Positions 13,401 to 22,800 of a DNA stretch of 64,000 nucleotides are shown in pieces; position 1 is the stretch's first letter; every line of letters starts with the position of its first letter. A program made the translations under genes and the position numbers. The notes under the pieces are model-generated. The model worked only from the letters and a program-made list of their open reading frames with translations, did no database searches and was not told the origin of the DNA. The DNA is from Tyto alba (lineage: Eukaryota; Chordata; Aves; Strigiformes; Tytonidae), in assembly GCF_018691265.1 (NCBI RefSeq), contig NW_024881279.1, positions 9,216,243 to 9,280,242 on the forward strand, given 5' to 3'.

Positions 13401-13719
13401 TGCAGCCACTTCAGCCACCAAATGCTCATCCGGCAGTGGCAGAAATCAATGTCTGAAAGACGGGCTCCAGCAGGATTCACAGAGAAGTTGGGGAGACTCA
13501 TGTCCTGGGGAGAAGCCCTCACTGCACACCCCCTGCACTGGCTCACTGCTTAGGTGTCAGCAATGCCACCTTCTCCGCAGGGTGGGCACCCCATGGGCGA
13601 TGGGTAAGGGCACATACTGCGTGGCTCAGACCCCCTCCAAGGCTGAACATCTCGCAATTTCAATCCGCGGGGCTGAAGAAGCAGGAGGTTCCCATGAGAA
13701 GGGCTGCCCAGGCTCCCTT

Positions 13720-16700
13720 CACTGATGGCAGTCATTTTTTTTTTCAGTATGAAAGACCTTGAAGCTGATTTTATGTCAGATGCAGAAGGCAGGGCAAGAT
13801 CCCACAGAGGACATTTGGCACATCTCCCTCTGTGCTTAGCCCCAGGTTTGTGCTCCAGGGAAACATCTCACCTTGGAAGGCCCCGGCATATCCTCTCCAG
13901 CTCTGCCTGGCAGGTCATTCCCCACTTTTTTGATTCTCCACTTGGGAAGGTGCTTCTTGACATCTGTTCTGAATTTGATCCTCCTCTATTTATGTTTTAT
14001 AGCCTTTGCTCCTCTCCCCTTGGTGGGGCTGAGTGAAGTAACTCGAGATGGTACTATCTGTATCGTGTAAGTTTTTATGTGCTTCACTTAAGTTTTCTCA
14101 TACCCAGCTTTATTTTTCCCTTTCTTCTGGCTGTCTTCAGCACTAGATAACTTACTGCTGGGTTAAGCATCTTTATCCTTCTTTCCCCTTTCCATAAAGT
14201 TATTCTCTAATGGTGTAAGCAGAGTTTATCACACTTAGCAAATAACCTCTTAAAGGAGATCTTAGACATATAAGTTCCCTTGGTCCACTGCAGATCCACC
14301 CTGAAGAAGACCTCAGACTCAAGCGATGCTCCTCTCATCCCGGAGTACATCCAGCAAGCTGGCAGAAGAACAGATGTCTCCTCCAGGTTCAGCTCAGTGA
14401 TACATAAACTACTCATGTTCGTAGGAAAGCTGCAAACCTCCCTCAAAATCAGCTCTATGCTGCATTTATATATGGATTGGAGAATCCTTTTAAATTCCTC
14501 CTTGCTAAAACCATGCAAGCCCATGGTGAGCACATTTTGAAAGTCAGTTCCTGTTCCAAGCATTAACGGCTGCTACAGGAAACAGTCAGAAAAGTGAGAC
14601 TGAAGGCTAAGATGTTCAAAGCTGCCTTAATTATTAGAGCATGAGCATCCAAATCCCTCAAGGAGCACATAAAATGTTGGCCTCAAAATTCACGGTGTGT
14701 TCAGAGAAGCGAGAGCCAGGGAGTTTTGGGGACATCTTGACTGCAGTCTGCCTAGCTGGCTCTGCCGAACTTGGAATCGGTCCGATTCATTGCAGCAGCT
14801 CTGAATTCAGAGCAGAGGGAGCAGACAAGGCTCGTTGCCTATTCCAGCCAGAAAGACTGCAGCAACAGTTGAGGTTTTCATTTTTTTAAAAAATAAGGTT
14901 ACTTGAGCAGACAGACGGCCAGGAATAGACCCTCTGTCTCCTCATTCCCAAACTGAGCCCCACTGACAATTATGCACAAACTGTCAGGGCTGCTTTAGGT
15001 AAACAGTGCTAGAACTAAAGCAGCCAGACGTGGGTTTGTACAATACTTTGCCTGGAGAATCAGAGTTCTTGATGATCACCAAAGCCCAGAGGGGAGAGCA
15101 GGGACCATTCAGTCCCTTCCAGGTGCAGTAATGACTTTTTTTCCTCAACCACTAATGGTCCTGCCAGTTGAGCAGCCTGGTCCAGAGGTGGACAATGGAT
15201 TCAGGTTACTCCTGGGGAAAAGCACTTTCCCATGCAAAGCAAACCTTTAGAAATGTTGGTAGATCTGTTTGGGATGCAGAATGCATGAAGCTCACACCCC
15301 TCCTTGCTTCACACTCTGCTCCAGTATTTATCCTCCCAGCAACCATCGCCACCTCGTCCTCCAGAACTGTGCTTCAACTTAGACATCAGCAATTTCCCCT
15401 GCCACAGGTGATCAGTGAAATTACCCACTTCATCTAAGGCCAGGGGAGTTAAAAGAATGTTACACTCCAGGAAACTCTTCCAACAGCTTGGTTATTTTTG
15501 CACCTCTGCAAGCTGCAGATGGACCCAGACACTCCTTCTGCTTTGCACCGGGCTGGAGAAGCAACCTCTGGCGATGGCACCGCTTTCCAGGCAAGACCCT
15601 GAGCATCCTGCACCAGCATCCAGCTTCATCTGCTTTCTCCTGCCCCATGATGCTGGGCTCTGTCCAAAGTAAATGCAGGAAGATTTCCCTGCTGACTGCA
15701 GGGATTTTGCTTGCTTAGATGGATCCACTGGGAATACCAGCATTTTTATTTTATTTGTTTTTCTGCTAAAAGCTGATAGGTCTGTCCTATGCAGATAAAC
15801 CCCCGGGTCAGTCATGCCACAGATAACTCCCTACCTTGCTTCCCAGCCAAGGGACAAGGATTCATGGATATTGGTGCTGTCTCTCCATCCCTGGGAGGAA
15901 TGTAGAGAGAGTTGGATACCCTTCCACAGTGCCAGGGCTTGCAACTTCCTTTTTAAAGCCTGTAATCATCCTCACTTCTCTGAGCTATTCATGCATTTGC
16001 ATTGTTTCACAGCATCTTGAGTGCTGGCTGGAAACAGCTCCAGGTTTTGGGGGAGCTGTGGGGAGCCATGCCAGCAGGCACTCCCATGCTGAGCAGCAGA
16101 GGAAGGCTGTGCTCCTGCCAACAGGTGAGCTGGTTATTGGGCATTGCCTTTTATTGGGAAAGAAAAAGTAGAAAAAACCCCCAACAAATCAATTCTGTTC
16201 ACATGAGATTTGAGCTGAACATCAACCAATCGACACTGAAGGATAAAGAAATGCCACAGAAAAAGGAGTCCTGTTGTGATACAGCCACAGCTGAGGTTCA
16301 TTCCTTTTTTATTTTTATTTTTTCTTTTCTCCCCCTGGTTAAAAACAAGATTTGCAGAAAAGAGAATACATCACCAGCATACAGACTTCTAGTCAAAAAC
16401 CCACCCAAAGGACAGGTGGAGGAATTGCCTTTCCATATGGGTGCAGCCATCTGCCACAAAGCACAGTGTGGACATGGAGACCCGGACCGGTATTTCCCAC
16501 TCCATTCCCCATAGTGGCAACATGTATCTGCAGCATCCATGAATCCAAGAGAACAGCCTAACAGGCTCTTGGGCAGTATTTTTTTCCCCAATTTCCCCTT
16601 GCAATATGCCATCCTTCTGGCAGTATTTTCTGTCCCTAATCCATGATGTTATGCTGGCACAGCAACTGGGAGCATGGAAAGCCAGGTCTTGCCACACTCA

Positions 16701-17680
16701 TGACCAGTTAGCAGGAGAGGGGGGATCCCATAACCATTCAGCTCTCTTGCAGGGATGGAAAGGACGCACTGCTTTCCATTACCCACCCCTGCAGGAATCC
16801 CAAGGTCTGAATCCAGCCCTTCACACCCTTCAGTCCCTGCCCTGCAGAGCTGCAGCCAGAGAGACCAGAAGGCAGGAGAGCACTGATTCCCTATGTCTTT
16901 GCCATCTTGTTTCCATGCTTCATGCCACCTATGGGCTTTATCCCAGGAACTCCTGTCACATCCACTCCCACTAGCATTTTGCAATTCTCTCTTGCCGTCT
17001 CCCAGACTCTGTTTATCCATTCCCTCTGATCACCCCTGTTCCTCATCCTTCACCCAAGGTTTCATGATGTTACCCACTTGTGCTCCACTCTGCACTGCAG
17101 CATCTGAACACATGAGCTGCACACTGGGCAACCCAGCTCACTAGCAAAGAGAGCTTCCAAATGGGGATTGAGCTGCTATTAATTTATCCTATATTCGTTT
17201 TGAAAAGATGCCTGGAGAAGGCACACCATTTCCCTTTCTAGTTAGAGGCTTAACAGCCACAGGCTTTCTTCTTTCGCAGGAACATAAATCCATGTTTATT
17301 CTGCATGTACCCAATTAATCCCCAAGGCATTGCACCCAACAGGCCAAAATCAAAGCTCTATCTCCACCAAAATACTTCAGGAGAAAGAAAAGAGGGAGAA
17401 ATGCTGGACGTTTAACAAAAGAAACACATCTATTTCCTTGGGACCGAGGCAGCTGCATGGAGTATAAATGATTTTACTTGGTAACCTCAACAGGATTCAC
17501 TCCATTTTAAAGAGAGAAGAAAAGACCTGGAGCATCCATTTCCAGGGTGATCACCAAGGAGCAACCAGACTTCAATTCCTGTGAGGGTCTTCAGAGGGTT
17601 TGATCATTCAGGATGCCCTCATATACAAAATACTGATCTACCTGCAGCACTGGCCATATTCTGTTCCCAGCTAAAACGTG
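13720..17680. other. upstream non-coding DNA, no gene seen
   Basis: The longest frame is 170 codons (16002-16514, + strand). It overlaps frames of 102-104 codons on the minus strand and matches no family I know. A T10 tract lies at 13735-13744. The segment near 15,165-15,190 (GAGCAGCCTGGTCCAGAGG) faintly recalls a CR1 LINE 3' part but is too short to call. Confidence 0.5.
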
Positions 17681-18430
17681 TGCAACTGCTGAAGTCAATT
17701 TACGAGGCAAACATTTAATTTAGCAAGCAGACTCACAATACTAAATTTAAACATATGTCAAGCCAACTAGTAGCTTTGTTTTAATTAACTCTCAAACTTT
17801 GTGGTTGTCATTTCTTTATATAAATGAGGATGTTCTGCCAAGGGCAGACTGTAATCCTATGTGCATACCTACAAAACCGCCTGCTATTTCACAGCCACTT
17901 TTCAAAGAGCTCTTGCAGAGGCAAGGGGATGTAGAAGTTATTATAAGGGTCCATATGGCAGTACGCTGGCACTGCAGTATTAAATCAGAGGTATTGTAGC
18001 TTTCCAGCCTAGATTCTCACAGTACCAGGTAATGTATATGTAGCTTTTTTGTTGTACAATTTTAGTGGCTATGCATTATTCAACAACGGCCAAAGTCTCT
18101 GCGCTGCCAGAGGTGATTCAGTGATGATAAAGGGAATACATTTTGCTCTAAAGGCAGGAACAAAGGGATTTCACAGGTCAGTATCTTCTCCATGAACTGA
18201 GGAACAATGGAAGCATTAACATTTCTAGTAAAGAAATCAGCTGGCAACAAATTCTCATCGATAATTAAAATGAAAGTACAAGCTGCCTTAACATGTAGTT
18301 AGACTTAGGAACTGTAACCTGCTCTCTAAATTAAATGCTTTCCTTGATAATTTGGCTCTCGCAGCAGGCGCTGAAATCTGCTGGAAGATGCCATCTAGTG
18401 GGTTATGGAAGTTTATTTAAGTTTAAATCT
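17680..18430. promoter_or_regulatory. AT-rich enhancer-like block upstream of the CpG island
   Basis: This long AT-rich island has many TTTAATTT, TTTTAATTAAC and GATAATTAAAATG type cores and almost no CpG. It lies 1.2-2 kb before the GALNT10 ATG. It has the texture of a proximal enhancer or conserved element. The role is inferred. Confidence 0.3.
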
Positions 18431-18751
18431 ACTTGCTGGTGTGGAGCAAGGGTGGAAAGAACTGCAAATTCTGGGGTGAGTAATTGTTTTTGTAGACTTT
18501 CTGTTGCTGTTGTTCTAGGAAATCAAAATTTCCTTGTGGGAGCTTACATTGGAAGAGACCTAATTTTTCTTTTCCCAGTCCCCACAGCAGGGCAGTGGAT
18601 TGTCACAGCTTCACTATTGACATCAGCCGGGCCGCACAGCTGTGGGGATGGCAGGGCACCTTCCTAACCACAAAGGCTGTTTGCTCTTCATTTAAGAAAT
18701 TAATCCACTCCCCATTTTTGGAAAAGCTGTACCACTGTTGTTTTATTCTTA

Positions 18752-18811
18752 AAAAACAAACAAACATCATCAACAACAACAACAAAAAAAACCAACAAAA
18801 ACCAAAACAAG
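18752..18811 (+). repeat. A-rich AAAC/CAA simple repeat
   Basis: The run comprises AAACAAACAAAC, then CATCATCAACAACAACAAC, then an A8/CCAACAAAAACC tail. This is low-complexity DNA directly before the CpG island, possibly a decayed tail of an insertion, but no body was identified. Confidence 0.65.
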
Positions 18812-19020
18812 ACACTCCATGCCTACAAATTGTCTAGACGATGGTACAGTTGAAAGCACAGAATTGGTACCCGAACAAACAGAGCTCCTTCTGACAGGGA
18901 GCCCTGGCCGGGGAGCTGCTCGGGAGCGCTCCCGGTAGCCAGCAAGGCCGGCCGGTGGCCCACGGCATCTCCCACCGTGGAGCTCTAAGGTCCTCCGGTT
19001 CACCGCGTGTCAGTGGGGCA

Positions 19021-19042
19021 TGCTCTGCTCTGCTCTGCTCTG
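19021..19042 (+). repeat. short tandem repeat, CTCTG/TGCTC unit, about 4 copies
   Basis: TGCTC is repeated in perfect 5-base phase directly next to the C4-run array. Confidence 0.7.
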
Positions 19043-19049
19043 CCGCCCA

Positions 19050-19079
19050 CCCCAACCCCACCCCACCCCTCCCCTCCCC
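19050..19079 (-). repeat. C4-run array: strong G-quadruplex candidate on the minus strand
   Basis: Six runs of four C are separated by AA, A, A, T and T. The minus strand therefore has six G4 runs with loops of one or two bases, which is a near-ideal quadruplex motif. The array lies about 610-640 bases upstream of the GALNT10 ATG, inside the CpG island. Confidence 0.7.
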
Positions 19080-19430
19080 TCCGGGTCCCACTTAACCCGA
19101 CTCCCCCCGCCGTTTCCCCGGTGCCAGCCACATCCCTCGCAAACCGCTCTGTTTTTCAGGGGGAGCAGTACCCGGCGCCGAGCACCCGCTCAGCCCGCGG
19201 CAGCGCCGGGGCAGCTTCTGCCGCAGGGGCCGCCGCTGAATGACCGTGATTAACGCCGCCGGGCCGCTAATTGCGGAGCCTCTCGGGAGCAATTAAGCAC
19301 CTTGGTTTTCCTCCGACGGTTCAGAGCCCGCTCCCCGCCCTCTCCCGCGGCGCCCACCCGGGGCACCCGCCGGTGCCACGGCATCCTTCGAGAGGCGTTA
19401 CCGGAGAGTCATTAAAGGACAGTCATTAGC

Positions 19431-19447
19431 GGGGGGGGGGGGGGGGG
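19431..19447 (+). repeat. G17 homopolymer at the core promoter
   Basis: Seventeen consecutive G are followed 13 bases later by the GGGGCGGGGC box. The run can form a quadruplex and is prone to length errors in sequencing. It lies about 240 bases upstream of the GALNT10 ATG. Confidence 0.75.
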
Positions 19448-19460
19448 CGTGAACTCGGCG

Positions 19461-19497
19461 GGGGCGGGGCCGCACCACCGGCGGCGGTGGGCGGGGC
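19461..19497 (+). promoter_or_regulatory. pair of GC boxes (SP/KLF-type)
   Basis: GGGGCGGGGC at 19461-19470 and GTGGGCGGGGC at 19487-19497 match the SP1/KLF consensus. A reverse-strand KLF-like CACGCCTCCCCC follows at about 19507-19518. They lie 190-230 bases before the GALNT10 ATG, within the CpG island. Confidence 0.6.
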
Positions 19498-19536
19498 TGT
19501 GGAGGCCACGCCTCCCCCGCGCGGCGCGGAGCGGAG

Positions 19537-19544
19537 CGGAAGTG
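19537..19544 (+). promoter_or_regulatory. ETS/GABP-type site
   Basis: CGGAAGTG in the context GAGCGGAAGTGCC matches the core ETS/GABPA motif, which is commonly found within tens of bases of CpG-island start sites. It lies 145 bases before the GALNT10 ATG. Confidence 0.5.
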
Positions 19545-19634
19545 CCGGAGTTGCCGCCCGCCGCTGCCGCCGCGCGCGCGGGGGAAAGTTCTGCTCCCTC
19601 AGGGCGGCGGCGGGGGCGGCCGGGCCGCGCCGCG

Positions 19635-19675
19635 CTCCTTCCTCCTGCTCCTTCCTTCTCCTCTTCCTCCTTCCT
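19635..19675 (+). promoter_or_regulatory. GALNT10: pyrimidine-rich tract in the inferred GALNT10 5' leader
   Basis: Forty-one bases of C and T are broken by a single G at 19647. The tract ends 13 bases before the ATG. Such tracts occur in 5' leaders and can bind PTB or PCBP proteins. Any regulatory role here is inference. No upstream ATG lies between 19449 and 19689. Confidence 0.45.
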
Positions 19676-19688
19676 GGCGGCGGCTCCG

Positions 19689-19874
19689 ATGCGGCGGAAG
19701 CAGAAGCGGCTGCTGCAGGCGGTGGGGCTGGCGCTGGCCGCCCTCGTCTTCTTGCCCAACGTGGGGCTGTGGTCCCTCTACCGCGAGCGGCAGCTGGAGG
19801 GCGGCGGGGCGGCCGGCGGGGAGGGGGCGGCCGCCGCCGCGGGCCCGCCGGGGGCAGCGGCCGGCGAAGCGCCG
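19689..19874 (+). CDS. GALNT10: GALNT10 coding exon 1: cytosolic tail, membrane anchor, stem
   Basis: The exon has exactly 62 codons from ATG at 19689 to the donor CCG|GTGAGT at 19875. Residues 2-7 (RRKQKR) are basic, and 8-31 are hydrophobic with a P-N-V-G-L-W turn, which fits a signal-anchor of a type II Golgi protein. Residues 36-62 are almost only Gly, Ala, Glu and Pro. The ATG context is weak (C at -3, C at +4). The frame stays open upstream to at least 19449, so the start is chosen by similarity to mammalian GALNT10 and because no other ATG occurs between 19449 and 19689. Confidence 0.93.
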
Positions 19875-22800
19875 GTGAGTGGCGGCGGTGGGGAGGGAGG
19901 TGAGGGACAGGACGGGGACGCACAGGGTATGGGAGCTGAGCGATGTCCCCACCACCACCACCACCACCCGTGTGCGTGGGGGAACCGCCGGGTGAGGGAT
20001 GAGGAGCGAGCGCGGCCGGGGGGGTGGTTCCCGTGGGAGTGGGAGCAGCCTCCTTCGCGTGAGCTGAGGGCAGAAGGGGTTTGTGTAGGGGTTTGTGTAG
20101 GGGATGGGTGCGTCCCTCCCCCTGTCATCAGAGGGAAGCCTCGGCAGTGGCCGGGGAGGCAAGGGGGAGCTGAGAAGCAGCAGCCGGCCCTTCGGGAGGA
20201 GGGGGCGAGGGAGGGGAGTGGAGGGGGTGGCTCCTGTGCCCCTGAGGAAGTAGCCTACGTCTGGGTTGGAGGGGGGACACGAGTACTTTCTTGGCAAATC
20301 ACGGATCCGGAGACCGGAGGGTCTGCATGCCTTTTGTGGCTGAGCTTGGTAAGGCAATAAAGCTTGGTCTTTGCGCCTTGCTCCAAGGAATAAAAAAGGG
20401 GAGCTTGTCCCACCCTTGCAAAGAAAAGGACAGTAATTCTGTCTCCCAAGGGTGCTCATCTGTGCCATTTCTCTTTACCTGCCTTGGAAAGGTAGAGGGA
20501 GTGAGCATTACCTGTTACCTCTGAGTCCCTGCAGAGCTTCAGGTAAGGACTAGCAGCTGGTACCAGGTGGATCTTGAAGATATGTCTGTGTACTGATCCT
20601 CCTTTGGGAAAAGAGTAGCAGATAACTCCTCCTGAGAGAAACAGAGGATGCCTGCTGGATACATGGCCTGATGATATTGCAGCACATGACTGCATTCCTT
20701 TCTTGTCCCGGTGGTGTAGTAGTAAATTCAACAGACAAACCCTTCTGCTTAGCGTGCGAGACAGAAAGGCTAGATCACCCAAATTAGACGCTTGGAAGCT
20801 CAGTTTAGCTGCATTTACTTTTGGCTGTGTAATTGCTTTATCCCCTTCTGGGTTTGGCTTTGTACCATTAAGAATGATTGGGACTTGAAAGCTTGAAATG
20901 TCAGTGTGTAACTATCAGTTCAGCTGCCACTCTGCAAGGCTCTGCTTGTTCAAAACCACTTAAAACTCTTAGTTGTCTAAATCTTTCCCTCCTTGGAGAC
21001 TTGCCGCTATGACTGTGCCGTAAAGGTGGGGAAACCTACTGTGGCAAATTCTGCTCTGAGAGAGAGAGGGCTCTCAGGAAGAGGAATTATCAAACTGAGA
21101 CCAAGCTCTTCCTTCCCAGAAGAAACATTTTTTCGAATTCAAGCATTCGGTGCAAATCTAGGTATAACCATGATCATATCCGTGTAATGTTCCATGTTGG
21201 TAAAGAAAGGGATCAACTCTTACCTGCCATAAAGCAAATTTGTAATGAATCCTCAAGCGTATACAGAAATCCCTTTAACATACACAGCGATCATTACATG
21301 CCAGGAGTTCCCAATGTTACTGCCTTATGCTTGTATTTCTTTTGGATGCAGGGAATCTATTTTGATTGATTGATAAGAATCAAGCCCTGTAGTACACTGC
21401 TCCATAGCTTCATATGGTATGGAGTTATGGCGAAATGAAGACCATTGTAAAATCACGTGTCTTCCAGAGGTTATGAGGAGAAAGTTGATGATTATTCTTA
21501 GGAAGCTTCAAAGCTCCTTGTTGGAAGTAGCAGTTAATTCTGGTTAAATCTGTAACAGGCAAAAAAACAGTGACAAGCTGACTTTCTATTTTTGGTCTTC
21601 CAAAATTGTCCTTGAACTGTTGGCTTTGGGTATCCGTAAGCCAGACGGTTCCTACGGTGCAGTACATCACTGCTGATTTCTGTGTACGTTTGGTGTTCTT
21701 GGTATTTAGATATCCCTTATTGCTGGTGTTGCACAGAATGTTGACTCTGTTTTAATTTGTGTGAAGTATGGCAGCTGTCAGTAAATTGAGATCTGCTTTT
21801 GTTTTGATGGTGTGTTGAGCTGGACAGGAAATGTCTGTTCAGCTTACGGGAGAATTTGCAATAAAACCTCTGCACTTGTGTAAATCAGAGTTACTGGACT
21901 TTAGGCTGAAGGTGTCATCTTCCAGTCTAATTAAAATGGAGTTATGGTCTGCAGTGGGTCTGTGAGTGAAAAGTATACTTGTATTGTATGCCTATTTTTT
22001 TTGAAGGATTGGGCCCTGAAATAACTCCTGTTATACTGAGCAAGGGAGAACATACCCTAAAGGGCAACTGGCTGTCTTGATAAAAATAATTTGAGATAAA
22101 GCAAAATAAAGACAAACCAAATGTTTGGGTTTTTGTTTTTACTGTTGTCATAGAGGTACCTGCCAGCTGACTGCAGAGTTTTTTGGGCATCCACAGATTC
22201 AGTGGTTCCAGCCTTTCTTCCTTGGTCCTGACGTGCATTCATGGTTTTTGTACTTGCTAATCAACTTCCAGCTTATAAATGAGCATGCTATCTGCTTGTT
22301 CATGAAGCCGTTTGGAAGGGCTGACTTCTTAATACCAAAACTCTAGATGATAGGAGGCTATATCATAAAAAAAAAATTATATTCATAGCAGTCAGAAAAG
22401 ATTTTCTTCTGTTTCTGGCTTTAATTAGCCTTTTTGTGCAGGCTAATCTTTGAATTGAGGACATTTCGGATATGATACAGAATTGAGCTTTTCAATGAAA
22501 TCTCTGTCCAGGCTCATTCTTTCTCTTTAAATGGTGTCAGCTGTTTCAGTCAGTAATTTTATCTTTCAGAGTAGCAGCAAAAGGGGGGAAAAGGTTTTAA
22601 GAAACATCTGAATTAAAGCTACAAAGCGATTCCTGGAACAGAGTTGTGATGCTATAATACTGTAGTTTAAAACCTGCTAGGAGTTTGTTTTGTTGTGTAT
22701 CTTGTGTTGCGTGTTACCTTCAAAATGGCAATATATCAGTGTAGGTGATTTTGCCTTATTTAATCTTTCCAGTGCCTGAAACAAATGTGTCAGAAAATTA

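Larger units (their letters stand above)
7630..13720. other. upstream non-coding DNA, no gene seen
   Basis: The stretch has short frames on both strands only. Homopolymers A16 plus (TAA)n occur at 8054-8080 and A15 at 10443-10457. A purine-rich patch (GGAGGAGAGGAAGG type) lies at about 12,375-12,415. No exon, RNA gene or mobile element could be supported. Confidence 0.55.
18890..20280. promoter_or_regulatory. GALNT10: CpG island and promoter region of GALNT10
   Basis: Base composition switches sharply to very GC- and CpG-rich at about 18,890 and returns to ordinary composition at about 20,280. The island covers the inferred 5' leader, coding exon 1 and the first 400 bases of intron 1. There is no TATA box at an appropriate place. 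GC boxes and an ETS site are listed separately. This is the usual layout of a broad, housekeeping-type vertebrate promoter. The exact transcription start cannot be read from sequence; somewhere between about 19,440 and 19,640 is my inference. Confidence 0.85.

Noticed and set aside
15165..15240. possible CR1 LINE 3' remnant
   Set aside because: GAGCAGCCTGGTCCAGAGG resembles part of CR1, but the typical terminal repeat and the neighbouring CR1 signature are missing. Too short to call.
16002..16514. 170-codon frame upstream of the gene
   Set aside because: It overlaps several equally long frames on the other strand, has no recognised domain, and includes poly-T and low-complexity segments.
18385..18400. 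CTCF-like CCATCTAGTGGG in the AT-rich block
   Set aside because: When aligned to the CTCF consensus several core positions disagree, unlike the site at 23952-23971.
1..18850. exons of a neighbouring gene (for example an upstream gene such as MFAP3)
   Set aside because: No frame in this stretch has recognisable protein similarity together with splice boundaries, so none is reported.
19449..20360. 303-codon open frame on the plus strand as a single-exon gene
   Set aside because: Only 19689-19874 is supported as coding, by GALNT10 similarity and a strong donor. The rest is leader and intron kept open by base composition.
19599..20468. 289-codon open frame on the minus strand across the CpG island
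   Set aside because: Stop codons are rare in such GC-rich DNA. The reading is low-complexity Pro/Arg/Gly sequence opposite a real exon, with no recognisable domain.
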